Positions 46,591-57,349 of a stretch of 64,000 nt of DNA are shown one piece after another (position 1 is the stretch's first letter; the number at the start of each line of letters is the position of its first letter). Made by a program: the position numbers and the translations under genes. Below the pieces are notes generated by a model. The model worked only from the letters and a program-made list of their open reading frames with translations. It was not told the origin of the DNA and did not search any database. Source of the stretch: Toxorhynchites rutilus septentrionalis. Its lineage: Eukaryota; Arthropoda; Insecta; Diptera; Culicidae. Location: NCBI RefSeq assembly GCF_029784135.1, contig NC_073745.1:64014218-64078217 (forward strand), written 5' to 3'.

Positions 46591-47502
46591 TCACACACGA
46601 AGATCGATAGCTTTAAGGAAAACATATGTATGAGACATGTAATCAAGGTCTAACCGAGCCAACACATCTCTCACCGGTACATTGGGCTGTCTTCCTCGGG
46701 CCCGAAGGGAGTTTTCTAAATTCGATCTGGCGACCAGATACACCTCGCACGACCAAACAACGTGCTCGATGTCGCGATAACCTTGGCCACAAACACAGAG
46801 ATTGCTGCTGGCAAGATTGAAACGAAAGAGTAGTGCATCTAACGAACAGTGATTGGACATGAGTCGGGAGAAGGTGCGAATAAAGTCCCGACTCAATTCC
46901 AGACTTTTGAACCACGGATTGAGGCTAACCTTAGGGATAATCGAGTGAAACCAACGGCCCAATTCATCTTCATTCCACTTGCGTTGCCAGTTAGTGATGG
47001 TATTTTTGCGGACTAAAGAATAAAATTCATTGAAGGCGATTTGACGCTGATAAATGTCGCCTTCAATTGCACCTACCTTTGCTAATGAGTCAGCCCTCTC
47101 ATTACCCGGAATTGAGCAATGAGAAGGGACCCAGACAAAGGTAATGACATAACAGCGTCTGGATAAAGCACTCAAAATTTCTCGTATTCTCTCAAGGAAG
47201 TACGGCGAGTGCTTTTCCGGCCTCACTGAACGGATAGCTTCGACAGAGCTAAGACTATCCGTTACAATGTAATAGTGTTCAACAGGTCGTGAGGCGACGC
47301 TGTCCAGCGCCCAATGAATTGCTGCCAATTCAGCAATATACACTGAGCAAGGATTCTGAAGACTGTGTGAGGTGCTAAAAAATTCGTTGAACACTCCAAA
47401 TCCTGTGGACTCATTTATAGTGGACCCATCAGTAAAGTACATATTATCACAATTGTTACCCCTATATTTTTCATCGAAGATCGTTGGAGCGATCCTCGAT
47501 CG
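46591..47502 (-). pseudogene. LINE RNase H domain and C-terminal Zn knuckle
   Basis: Counting from Met at 47442, the RNase H acidic residues are in place: D5 (YFTDGS), E38 (IAELAA), D62 (IVTDS) and D118 (NERADSLAK), with H108 in VPSHCSIPGN. This domain removes the RNA strand during reverse transcription. Near the end CVCGQGYRDIEHVVWSC is a Cys/His knuckle typical of the C-terminus of these elements. The frame is continuous with the upstream segment except for a TAA at 47503-47505. It therefore looks like the end of ORF2 rather than a host RNase H1. Confidence 0.85.
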
Positions 47503-48819
47503 TTAGTAATCTGAATATCCATGGATATCTTGCTTCATGGATAGATCAAAATGCACAGAGGAATTGATGTAGTCAGGGAAACAAACACGGTTGGGAATAT
47601 ACGAAGAAGGATCAACCTGCATGGAGATGAATTCATGATATGAACTCATGAATCCGGAGTGAAAATTTAGCTCGATCAGCTGCTCAAAATTTCCGATCCC
47701 CAATGGGTTCATGACCTTACACCGGATGAAGAACCGAAGAGATAATATATTGAAGCGATCTTTTAGTGGGAGTAGGCCTGCCAAAACCTCGAGACTCATG
47801 GTATGCGTTGAGGGCATACATCCCAACGCGATACGGAGACAAAGATACGGAATTCGCTCGAGTTTAATGAGGTGTGTTTTGGCAGCTGATTGAAAACAGA
47901 AACTCCATCACTGAGAGAATAGTTGTTCGATACAACATTATAATATCTTCGGGATGGGCTCCCCACCAGGTGCCGGTAATTGTACGGAGAAAGTTTATTC
48001 TTTGTTGGCATTTTTTACTCAGATACCTAATATGGGCCCCCAAGTACATTTGGAGTCGAACCAGACCCCAAGATACTTGAATGACATAGCATGAGTGATC
48101 GGTTTACCGAAAAGTTGAAGCTTTGGTTTTGCTGGTCTATGCTTCCTAGAAAAAAAACACCATCTCTGTTTTCTCCGTGGAGAATTCGATCCCTAGCCCA
48201 ATGGCCCAGGTTGAAAAATTGTTCAAAGTATCTTGTAAGGGTCCTTGCAGGTCGGATTCGTTTGATCCTACGACAGACACCACTCCATCATCTGCAAGTT
48301 GTCTTAGGCTGCAATTTTGTGTAAGGCAATTGTCGATGTCGCTTACATAGAAGTTGTACAAAAGGGGGCTTAAACATGAGCCCTGGGGGAGGCCTGTGTA
48401 AGAGAACCGACTTACTGCCGAATCTCCGTGAGAAAAGTTCAAATGTTTCTCACAAAGCAAGTTATATAACATATTATTCAATAGAGGCGGCAATTCAACA
48501 AGCGATGTTTCGCCACATCAGGGAGGTTTTTCAACAAGTTGAACTTAATTCTATCCGATCCCGGAGCAGAATTGTTACAAGAAAGGAGAGCAAGAGAGAA
48601 TTCTACCATCGAAAACTCGGAATCAAGATCGCACCTATCTTGTGGTATACCTCGAACAATTTTTTGCACAGGTGCGGAATCAGGACAAACCTTCCGTGCA
48701 AAATTAAAAATCCATCGATGTGAATATTCCTCGCTTTCATTCGATGAAGAGCGATTTCTCATGTTTCGAGCCACTTTCCATAATTTTTTCATTGACGTTT
48801 CTCGTGATAAACCTCCCAC
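47503..48819 (-). pseudogene. LINE reverse transcriptase, frameshifted
   Basis: The fragments lie in different frames. 48819-48478 has the fingers region (FSLALLSCNNSAPGSD). 48493-48146 has GLPQGSCLSPLLYN (about 48394) and LADDGVV (about 48298-48287), the catalytic Asp pair in the place of the usual YADD or FADD. The remainder to 47503 covers thumb and connection, with another shift near 48.0-48.1 kb. The enzyme would copy the LINE RNA at the nicked target. At least three frame breaks plus the terminal TAA rule out activity. Confidence 0.85.
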
Positions 48820-48880
48820 GAAATTTCGCCAATAAGCAGGTTTTTTCCTTTGATCAAATTTTTGAACTGATTCTCAAGGG

Positions 48881-49471
48881 CTAAAACGTTTGAAATTTTT
48901 CAGGGGTTCCACGTTTCCGAAAAGCTTTAAATGCATTCGATTTATCCTGATAAAGCTTGGAACATTGGCTATCCCACCATGGATTGGGAAGCCTTCGACG
49001 AATAGTGGAGCCTGGGATGGGTTTAGTTTGAGCGCGAACCGCGCTGTCATAGATCAAACGAGAAATGAAGTTATACTCCTCCAATGGAGGCAAACCATCT
49101 CTGGAATTGATGGCTAGAGCAATCGTGTCCGCATATTTTTTCCAGTCAATGTGTCTTGTGAGGTCATATGCCATGTTTATAGATTCAGAAGAATTCGACC
49201 CAATGGTGATGGAAATTTTGATTGGCAAGTGATCACTACCGTTGGGGTCCTGGATTACATTCCACTTGCAATCTAACGATAGTGAATTCGAGCAAAGCGA
49301 GAGGTCAAGAGCACTTGGTTTAGCAGGAGGTTTAGGTACACGTGTTGTTTCCCCAGTGTTCAAAACGGTCATATTGAAGCTGTTACAAAGGTCATATATC
49401 AACAATGAACCATTGTCATCGTACTGTTCCCCCCAGGCAGTTCCGTGAGAGATGAAGTCTCCCAAGATCAA
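48881..49471 (-). pseudogene. LINE apurinic-type endonuclease, N-terminally truncated
   Basis: The frame starts at MILGDFISHGTAWGE, the GDFNxH-type motif (here Ile replaces the usual Asn), and continues to SALDLSLCS and GSDHLPIKI, the SDH catalytic motif. The N-terminal half of the domain, with the metal-binding Asn and Glu, is missing because the insertion is 5'-truncated. After SDH comes the usual linker to RT. The frame ends near 48881. Confidence 0.85.
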
Positions 49472-49496
49472 TCGTGGCTCAGGATCAAATATTGTT

Positions 49497-50960
49497 CTAC
49501 ATAAGAAAAAATTTACTTACAATGTGATGATCTATTATTTTGGAAATATACAAATACTTTTGAGCACTCACCTGAAATGAAATATTAAAGAAAAGTTAGT
49601 AAAGAATGAATCATCTTATAAGCAGCTGCGCTCAGCGCAGCTAACTTATGACATCAGGTTTTTTTTAAATGTATATATAAACAACTCATGAATATCACAA
49701 TCCAGCAATCGGTGTCTTCCTGCCCCACATTCCCCCCCTCCCCCCTCAAAAAGCCTGTGGGAAATACCCAATCTTTCAAAACTTTGCGCTATCCCGCAAA
49801 AAAATACAGACAGCCACTCGTCCGGAACTAACTTTTTCCTGCTCCGGTAAAACAACCTTGTTTTAATGCACTTTTTAGTGCATTACCTCTTCCGCCGGCT
49901 ACAGGGAAAAGCACGAGCAACACATTGCAACGGTGGTCCCAGCCGAAAGCACAACACATATGGAAATCACATTTCCCCCAACGAGGATTCGAGGACTTTC
50001 ATCTAGCTTTCGGAACCCAGCCCAAAAAAAAGTTTCCGCCGAGAAAACCGGGAGAAGGAAGCGCGCGCACGCAAGTGGAAGAAATTTTTGCTAATTTTAT
50101 TTTCTTGTGTGCTGCTCTCTGTGCAGTCCTGCTTTTTTTTCTTTTTTTGCGAACCTCGTATCATTCTGCACTTTGGTAGAACTACATTTCGTCGGTTGCT
50201 TCGCAGACGAGAGAAAAACAAAAGTTAGTCTCAAGGGATCAAGGCTCAAAACTTTCTCTAAACAACATATGCATGGAAAAGGTAGCAAATTAGTGTGTGG
50301 GGGAAGAAGGGATGGAGGTGGGCGGGGAACATCCGGCCAACACTAGCAGCAGCAGCAAAACTCTAATCTAATATTCCGGATGTTGCGAAGGGACCTTTTT
50401 CGTGGATTTGTGTCATAATAATTATTCGACAGAGTTGTCGTCGTCTTCGTCGTCATCGTTAGCCTCGTTAGCGCGTCCAAAAGGGTTATATGGTGTAGGA
50501 GTAGTAGGGCGCAGTCATTTAGGTCTATAAAAGTTGTATGAGGTACGGGAAGTTGGAGTTGACCACGGCTCTCTAGTTGCTCTAGCTGGGTGGGTTGGGT
50601 ACAAAGTTTTCGTTACGTCGACCCCAGCAGAGCATGGATGGGTTCCGTAGAATTCACTAATGAGGAAGCTTTTCACAGCGGTGGTTCGTCGTTTCCACAT
50701 TCTATTCGCAATACAAACGTTGAACCGAATGTCAACAAGATTTGTTCCATCGGAGGGCGGTTGTGTGTTTATTTACTGCGGACTGTGGAGATACCCAATC
50801 TAGGCGATATATGTAATACAAGTTGTGAAACACAAACTTGCAACATGTGCCATGATCGAGGAAGTTACTAAATAAGCCATTTCGTTTCTATCCACTTTGT
50901 TCGAACAGAAAAAAAATCTTTGGATTCACTATGTAAAATAGAAATATAAAAAAAAAATTT
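49497..50960. other. Repeat-poor block, no recognised gene
   Basis: Contains AGCTGCGC-TCA-GCGCAGCT (49624-49642), a compact palindrome extended by ATAAG/CTTAT; AGCAGCAGCAGC near 50348; and GTCGTCGTCTTCGTCGTC near 50433. The short frames near 50.0-50.9 kb have no recognisable domain. It may be non-coding sequence around a host gene, but this is not provable here. Confidence 0.35.
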
Positions 50961-51620
50961 CTTTGCGGTTTCTAATCTAGTAAAACTTTTTACGCATTTT
51001 TCTTAAAAATACTTTTTCCAAACTAGCGAGCACGAGTCCCACCAAACCGATTTATTTCAATATTTTCTTCTTTACGCATCTATCTATTACATAAACCAAT
51101 AAAAAAAATTCAATTATTTTTTTTAAACTGAAACCGTCATAAAAAGATAAACTTGTAACCGCATAAAAACGTGCTAAAAACTTGTTTTTATTTTTTTTAA
51201 ACTACCACTTTATAATTTTTTTATATCTTTTATTATTTTTAATTATAATATTTATCCCAATTTAAAAATGTTATTTTTTTTATAATTTTTATTCTATTTT
51301 TATTTATCAATTTTTAATTATTTTCAACTTTTTAAATATTTTTTTTCATTATAAGGTTGTTTAAATTCTTCAAGTATTTAAATTGTTAAATTCATGTTTT
51401 AAATTTTTGGAATTTTTGAATATTTGAAATTTAAAGTTTCGAATTTTGAAAAGTTTTGAATTTTGAAAACAATCAAAACAAAACAAAAGAAAAATTTTTG
51501 ATATTTTGCCGTTTTTGTTTTTTTCCATTTTCGATCTTTTCCTTTGTGACATTTTGTTATTCTCGATAATTTGCTATTCCTGGTATTTTCCTATTTTTTT
51601 TTTATTATTTTATTATTTCA
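50961..51620. other. AT-rich low-complexity DNA
   Basis: TTTTTATTTTT and GAATTTTTGAA-type words. Nothing else is identified. Confidence 0.4.
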
Positions 51621-52195
51621 CTAGCTGACTCGGCGAACATCGTCCAACCAACAATTGATATTTTCATATAAATAATTTCCAACACTCAAGTCCCCACAGA
51701 AATTATCTTTCTGTACGTGATCTATATTCGAGGTAGTTTCTTTTTAGGCATATAAACCTAATGTAGACTAAGACGCATCAAACCTGACACTGACTGTTGA
51801 AATTCGTTGCTACGTTCTCGAGTTAAATCGTGAGGAACGGACACCAAATCATTTGCTAAAAAATGACTTTTAAATTTTCCATCTCTCCGAATGGTTTCCA
51901 TAACTTATTTGACATATAAACCTGACGCAGACTAAGACGCATCAAACCTGATACTGACTGTTCAAATCAAATCATCAAGTTTGCTAAAAAGTGACTTTGC
52001 AATTTTCCAACTTCCATACAAAATTGACTAAAAAAAAGATATTCAAATTTTCCAACATTTTTTCATAACTTTTTTGACATATAAACCTGACGCAGACTAA
52101 GACGCAACAATCCTGAGACTGACTTTTAAATCCGTTGCTCCGTTCTTGAACTAAATCTTGAGGAACGGACACCAAATCATTTTTATTTATTTAGA
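51621..52195 (-). mobile_element. Helitron-type element, divergent subfamily
   Basis: CTAGCTGACTCGGCGAACAT at the left is the complement of a Helitron-like 3' end preceded by A. Inside, three units of roughly 165 bp share TAAACCTGACGCAGACTAAG and CGTTCTTGAACTAAATC-type words (about 51748, 51918 and 52082). The 5' TC end is not clear. Confidence 0.55.
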
Positions 52196-52559
52196 TTTTA
52201 AAAATATTTTGTCATGTTTGTTTCCAGTTTTTGATAATTCACTATTTTTTATATTTTTTTCATTTTTGATATTTTGCCCTTTGTTGAAATATTTTTCATT
52301 TTAGATATTTGCCATTTTATCGTGTTTAATATTTTTACATTTTATTATGTTTTCCATTCTTGATGCTTTGATTTTTTTTATATTTTACAATTTTTGATGT
52401 TCTTTTTCATTTTTGATTACGTTTTATAATTTTTCATGTTCGATGTTTTTTCATATTTTTCTATTTTCGATATTTCGCTTTTTTAATATATTACCATTTT
52501 CGATAATTTACCGTTTCTGATATTTTTCCAGTTTTGGTATTGTGCAATTTTTGATATTT
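52196..52559. repeat. T-rich cryptic simple sequence
   Basis: Drifting TTTTTGATATTTTGC words with no fixed unit. Confidence 0.5.
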
Positions 52560-53000
52560 TGGCTCCAAATATGGTTTATTTCAAGAAAAAAACATAATAT
52601 TTCAATGTTGAGATGGAAGTCTACTACAAGTATAGTGGAGTAAAATTTGTGATTTTTGAAAAATTCGATAAAAAGGCTCATCAGTTTATAACGATTTGCA
52701 GCGAAATTAGGAAAGATAGAAGTTGGGAGTCAAATAACAGATTGTAGAGCGGATAGAGAGCTTTAATTTGGTGTATAGAAATAATCAAGTTTATTATGGA
52801 TTTTGGGATAAATAACACCGATAAACCACTAACTTTTATGTTTTTCTCTTCCAAGATGTGATTCAAATCCACTAATGTAGATTTTTGACAACTATATCAT
52901 CAAACTCTCTTATCTTTCGAATGGAAGCAGAATCGTCATACGTAGTGTTTTAATGAAGTGAAACAAGTTTATGGTAAACAGACCCAGGTACAAAAAAAAA
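52560..53000. repeat. Family D, copy 4
   Basis: TATAGTGGAGTAAAATTTGTG, GTAGAGCGGATAGAGAGCTTT and CTTATCTTTCGAATG align with 39715-40010. Confidence 0.5.
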
Positions 53001-54540
53001 TCAATAACTCAATGCAGATATTGGGCTTTTAAGCAACTTTGCATACTTGAAATATTTTAAAAACAATGCAAAGAAACAAAAAATTCTATCTCAAAAATTA
53101 TTAAAATTAAAGTCTTACAAAATTTTAGTCAAAGAAAGAAATGTAGGAAATCATTTAAATTTTCATAGAAAAATATTTAGACAATTATTTTTTTAAATTT
53201 ACACTAAAATTTCTTTTTTTCAAAAATCGAAATTCAATTTTCTCAAAAACGTATTGTTTTTAGTTTTCAAAAAAATTGTGTTAAAAGCCCATATAGCTAT
53301 CAAAAAGTTGTCCATACATCGGAAGATGGGCACTTTTACAGGAAAAAAGTTTTTCTAAAAGCAACTTTTTCACGTTTTTTTTTTTGAAAAATGTTTTGTT
53401 TTGTCTAAAGTCAAGATAGCAATATATCTCTTATTGAAATCTATCTTATTAAATTTTATTAAAATATGAACTTTCGTCGAAGACGACATCTTTCTATCTT
53501 TTATAGTTTCTGGAATATGAATCATTTTTGTATGAAGACTCCTGAAAAACAAATGTTTTACTCGTAACATTTGTGTGTGCAAATTCTCGCGTTTGACATG
53601 CTCTTGACATGTTTCTAAATAGAAATAAGTTTGCAGAACATGTCAATCGCGATAATTTATACATAAAATGTTACGAGTTAGGAGGCGATCTGGCGTAGTG
53701 GTAACATCCATGCTTCTCACGCTGAAGGTCACGAGTACAATTCTCACTCCCGACATTCTTCCAAAAATGGAAGTAAAAGTGATGAACTCATTTGGCTGAG
53801 TTGAAAATCACTATAATACAGATAAAAAAAAGTTACGAGTTAAACATTTATAGTAATTTTGCGAGGAAACCATGAAAAAAGTTGTTGAAGTCAGAAAAAC
53901 TTTTCCCTGTAAAAGTGCCCATCTTTCGATGTATGGGTGACTTGTTGGGAATTGTAAAAGCTTTTAATATCTATTTCTTTTGAAAAACATGTTTTCGAAA
54001 AAAAAATATTTTGAAAATATTTTTTTTAGTGAATTTTTCTTTTCAATCATTTGTTTGATATTTTTAATAAAAAAAATTTATATCGAGATTTTTTTAAAAA
54101 TAAGTTAAAAAACACTCAAAGTAAAAAAATACACAAAATCTCTAGTTACAAAACAAAAGTTTAGTCAAAAAATAAAATGTAGATTTTTTTTCATGTTTTC
54201 ATTAAAAAAAATCCGACAAATTTTTGGAAAAAAAAAATTATTTTTTTCATATTTTTTTTTGAAAACATTTTTTTTTAATTCCAAAGGAATAGATATGCAT
54301 AGCCCATATAATTCCCAACAAGTCAGCCATACATTGAAAGATGGGCACTTTTACAGGGAACAAGTTTTTCTGACAATAACTTTTTCATGTTTTCTTTGAA
54401 AAATTGCTATTAAATTTTATTCGTAACATTTTTATGTGTAAATTATCAAGACTTACATGCTCTCTTATTAAGAAACAAGAACATGTCAAACGCGAGAATT
54501 TACACAAAAAAATGTTACGAGTAAAACATAATTTTGGAAT
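53001..54540. repeat. Family E, copy 4 (two or more inverted modules)
   Basis: GTCCATACATCGGAAGATGG at 53309 and its complement CCATCTTTCGATGTATGG at 53920, then the inverted form again at 54330, outline foldback modules. The SINE at 53681 splits the first. Confidence 0.55.
53681..53831 (+). mobile_element. tRNA-derived SINE (family 2), 151 bp
   Basis: The same head and body as 24680, with a tail of ACAGATAAAAAAA. It is flanked by the perfect 11-bp duplication GTTACGAGTTA (53670-53680 and 53832-53842). The near identity of the two copies suggests recent activity. Confidence 0.85.
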
Positions 54541-55120
54541 TTGGAATTTACGCGGTTTTTTTAAAGCGAATTCCGAAAGGGCCTGGCCGGGTAAGGGAGT
54601 AAAAAGTGCCCCCAACCCAAATCACTAGCTGTATGGCAAATATTGTAAAAGATATTAAATAAGAAATTTTGTTTGGTTGTTGTTTAACATAGGATCTATA
54701 TTGAAAAACGTACTTTTTCGTTTATTTCACGCCATCCTCAAAAGTTTCGAGATAAAAGTTTCAAAGAAATACCGAATGTGCATCTACGGTGTATCAAAAA
54801 AAAAATCATCAAAAATTTAAGTACTAAAAAAATATTGAAATTTTGAAAAAAAAATTTCGGATTTAGAAATTCAGTACTACTGTAATTCATATTTAAATGT
54901 GTTCCTAAGGCTTTTCTAGATATGTGTAATATTTTTCAGATTTTTTTCAGTGTTGCGCGGTACAAACAATTTTTTTATATATTTCCAAAGGGCCTGGGGG
55001 TACGGGAGTAAAAAGTGCCTCCAAATCAAATCACCAGCTGTATGGAAAATATTCTGTATGGTACTAAATATGAAATTTTGACAGTAGTACCATATATTTA
55101 AGTTCTTATATGGTGCAACA
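54541..55120. repeat. Interspersed repeat family F
   Basis: GGGAGTAAAAAGTGCCCCCA and ACTAGCTGTATGGCAAATAT recur at about 55010 and, inverted, near 63040. The family continues beyond the mariner, which inserted at TA in CAACATAGGATC. It is non-coding. Confidence 0.55.
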
Positions 55121-55122
55121 TA

Positions 55123-56414
55123 TTAGGCTGTCAAAAAAGTCCTGCGGTATTTCCGCGAGGTGTCGTTGTAAGCGCGTAGTTCTAGTTGTATTCATTGTAT
55201 CGAGTCATACTATAGCTTGTTGGAAAGGTATTTTTGCGCGCTATAATATAGTCCTTGACAGTGTTTTGTTTGGTTAAGTCGTTCGTGAGTTATGGTGTCG
55301 CAAATATGGAGCTTAAGCTTAATAAAGAGAAAATCCGACATATTTTACAGTACTACTATGACAAAGGCAAAAATGCATCTCAAGCTGCCAATAAAATTTG
55401 TGCAGTTTATGGACCCGATACAGTTTCCATTTCCACCGCACAACGATGGTTTCAACGTTTTCGTTCTGGTGTAGAGGTCGTCGAAGATGCGCCACGCTTC
55501 GGAAGGCCTGTCGTCGAAAATTGCGACAAAATCGCTGAATTAGCCGAGAAAGACCGGCATAGTAGCAGCCGTAGCATCGGCCAAGACCTGGGGATAAGTC
55601 ATCAAACCGTTATTAACCATTTTAAGAAGCTTGGATTCACAAAGAAGCTCGATGTATGGGTGCCACACACGTTGACGCAAAAAACACATCTTTGACCGTA
55701 TCGACGCATGTGAATCGCTGCTGAATCGCAACAAAATCGACCCGTTTCTGAAGCGGATGGTGACTGGCGATGAAAAGTGGGTCACTTACGACAACGTGGA
55801 GCGCAAACGGTCGTGGTCGAAGCCCGCTGAAGCGGCTCAGACGGTGGCCAAGCCCTCATTAACGGCCAGGAAGGTTCTGCTGTGTGTTTGGTGGGATTGT
55901 CAAGGAATAATCTATTATGAGCTGCTTCCCTATGGCCAAACGCTCAATTCGGACCTGTACTGCCAACAACTGGACCGCTTGAAGGTAGCACTCATGAAGA
56001 AGAGGCCATCTTTGATAAACGGAGGCCGCATTGTCTTCCATCAGGACAACGCCAGGCCACACACTTCTTTGGTGACGCGCCAGAAGCTCCGGGAGCTCGG
56101 ATGGGAGGTTCTTTTGCATCTGTCGTATAGTCCGGACCTTGCACCAAGTGACTACCACCTGTTTTTGTCCATGGCGAACGAGCTAGGTAGTCAGAAGTTA
56201 GCCACAAAAGAGGCCTGTGAAAATTGGCTATCCGAGTTTTTTGCCAATAAGGAAGCGAGCTTCTATAACAGGGGTATTATGAAGTTGGCATCTCGTTGGG
56301 AACAAATCATCGAACAAAACGGCGCATATTTGACTTAAAACAGATGATTGTAACTAATTTTATGAACAAATGAAAATTCAAAAAAAATACCGCAGGACTT
56401 TTTTGACAGCCTAA
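55123..56414 (+). mobile_element. mariner transposon, 1292 bp
   Basis: Terminal repeats of about 30 bp begin TTAGGCTGTCAAAAAAGTCC at both ends. TA lies outside at 55121-55122 and 56415-56416. The inverted family F copy near 62941 reads CCTATGTTG without interruption, giving the empty site. One transposase gene fills the element. Full length, clean ends and a single visible frame break suggest fairly recent activity. Confidence 0.92.
55306..56338 (+). pseudogene. mariner transposase (D,D34D), one frameshift
   Basis: Start ATG 55306 opens MELKLNKEKIRHILQYY, the usual N-terminus; an earlier in-frame ATG at 55255 extends beyond what the family has. The N-terminal part holds two helix-turn-helix regions, ending in WVPHTLTQK (mariner signature WVPHEL). 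A frameshift at about 55688-55693 separates it from the catalytic domain, read from about 55694. There D of GDEKW is at 55769, D of HQDNARPH at 56045 and D of SPDLAPSD at 56150, spaced 34 residues apart as in classical mariners. The product would cut and paste the element at TA. Total length, about 344 codons, is normal. The break makes this copy non-functional unless it is a sequencing error. Confidence 0.9.
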
Positions 56415-57020
56415 TAGGATCTATGGTGAAAAATGCACCTTTTCGTTTTTTTCACGCCATTTTCAATAGCTTTGAGACATAATTAGGAAAAAAAATACTG
56501 AAAGTACGTCTTACTAAGGTGTATCGTTAATATCTTCAAACAATTTTTTCATGCGTAAAAAGTGACTCCAGTGCAAACAGGTTTAGTGTGCTAATTGATG
56601 TGACTTTTCACGAAATAACTTTGTTTTGCATCACTGATTAGTAGCTGAGAAAAAAAAAGAGAAACATATACCATGATTGTTGCATGCAAAAAAATCCGTG
56701 AATCAATAGTTTGAATATGGCTTGCATTATAAACTAATAATCCACTGTTTGTTACATTTTCTTTTGTTACAATTCATGATGCGGTTTGTACTGCAGCTTT
56801 TTGCGAAACCCATATAATATGACTTTGGCATGTGTTATTGTTGTCAATTCATTTTAAAATCAAAGAAAATATTGCAAGATCATGTAAAAGATGTCTACAA
56901 ACTAAGTTTGATCTTTATTTAATAATTTATCCGCAGGTTGGACTCCGCAAGAAACTCAGAAAAGTCGCTTTGGGCGACGACGGTGTTAAAAAGCGACTTC
57001 AGTGTACATCGAGAACCCCA
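56415..57020. other. Family F remainder, then unassigned DNA
   Basis: To about 56560 the sequence resumes family F (GGATCTATGGTGAAAAATGC). The rest shows nothing recognisable, except TTGGGCGACGACGGTG near 56973, which may belong to the mariner relic downstream. Confidence 0.4.
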
Positions 57021-57024
57021 CTGC

Positions 57025-57345
57025 CATGAGTTATGTACCACAATAACGCACCATCTCAGAAGACTATTATTGCGTACGAAAATTCTGGACAAGCATTCAA
57101 TGTTATCAAACAACCACCGTATTCACCTGATATGGGTTCTGTCGACATTTTTTTTCTTTTTGCAAAATTCGAATTACTAATTCGAGACATCATGTTTTCG
57201 CGTCTACAGAGAGCATAAAAGAGATTACGCGACAAGAAAGGTCGAGGTCGATTACGGAAAATGCTTTTGGCAAATATTTTCATATTTGGTATCGAATGTG
57301 TTTCGAATGTATTTCGGGAGAAGAATACGTTTGAGGCGACACAAT
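57025..57345 (+). pseudogene. Decayed C-terminal half of a second mariner transposase
   Basis: MYHNNAPSQKTIIAYENSG carries the HDNAPSH motif with its catalytic Asp replaced by Asn. PPYSPDMGSVDIFF corresponds to SPDLAPCDFF. After a frame change, ESIKEITRQERSR, then ENAFGKYFHIWYR and CISGEEYV follow the conserved mariner C-terminus. Several shifts separate these pieces and no terminal repeats are seen. It differs strongly from the copy at 55123, so it is an older, separate lineage. Confidence 0.7.
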
Positions 57346-57349
57346 AGGT

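Larger units (their letters stand above)
46247..49483 (-). mobile_element. 5'-truncated LINE of the I/LOA group, 3.24 kb
   Basis: The insertion is bracketed by the perfect 13-bp duplication ATCAAATATTGTT (46234-46246 and 49484-49496). On the minus strand the order is endonuclease remnant, reverse transcriptase, RNase H, then about 340 bases of 3' UTR ending in AATAAACGAATTAATAAAAA. The break inside the endonuclease at the duplication shows 5' truncation on arrival, normal for target-primed reverse transcription. RNase H after RT fits the I, LOA or R1 groups. The RT/RNase H arrangement recalls mosquito LOA elements such as Lian, though the clade is not settled. Frameshifts and stops make it inactive. 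Confidence 0.9.

Noticed and set aside
46591..47442. Host RNase H1 gene
   Set aside because: It is downstream of RT fragments on the same strand, within target-duplication boundaries, with a retroelement-type Cys/His C-terminus.
56940..57020. Start of a host gene near GGGCGACGACGGTG
   Set aside because: It lies just upstream of a mariner relic in compatible orientation and has no independent support.
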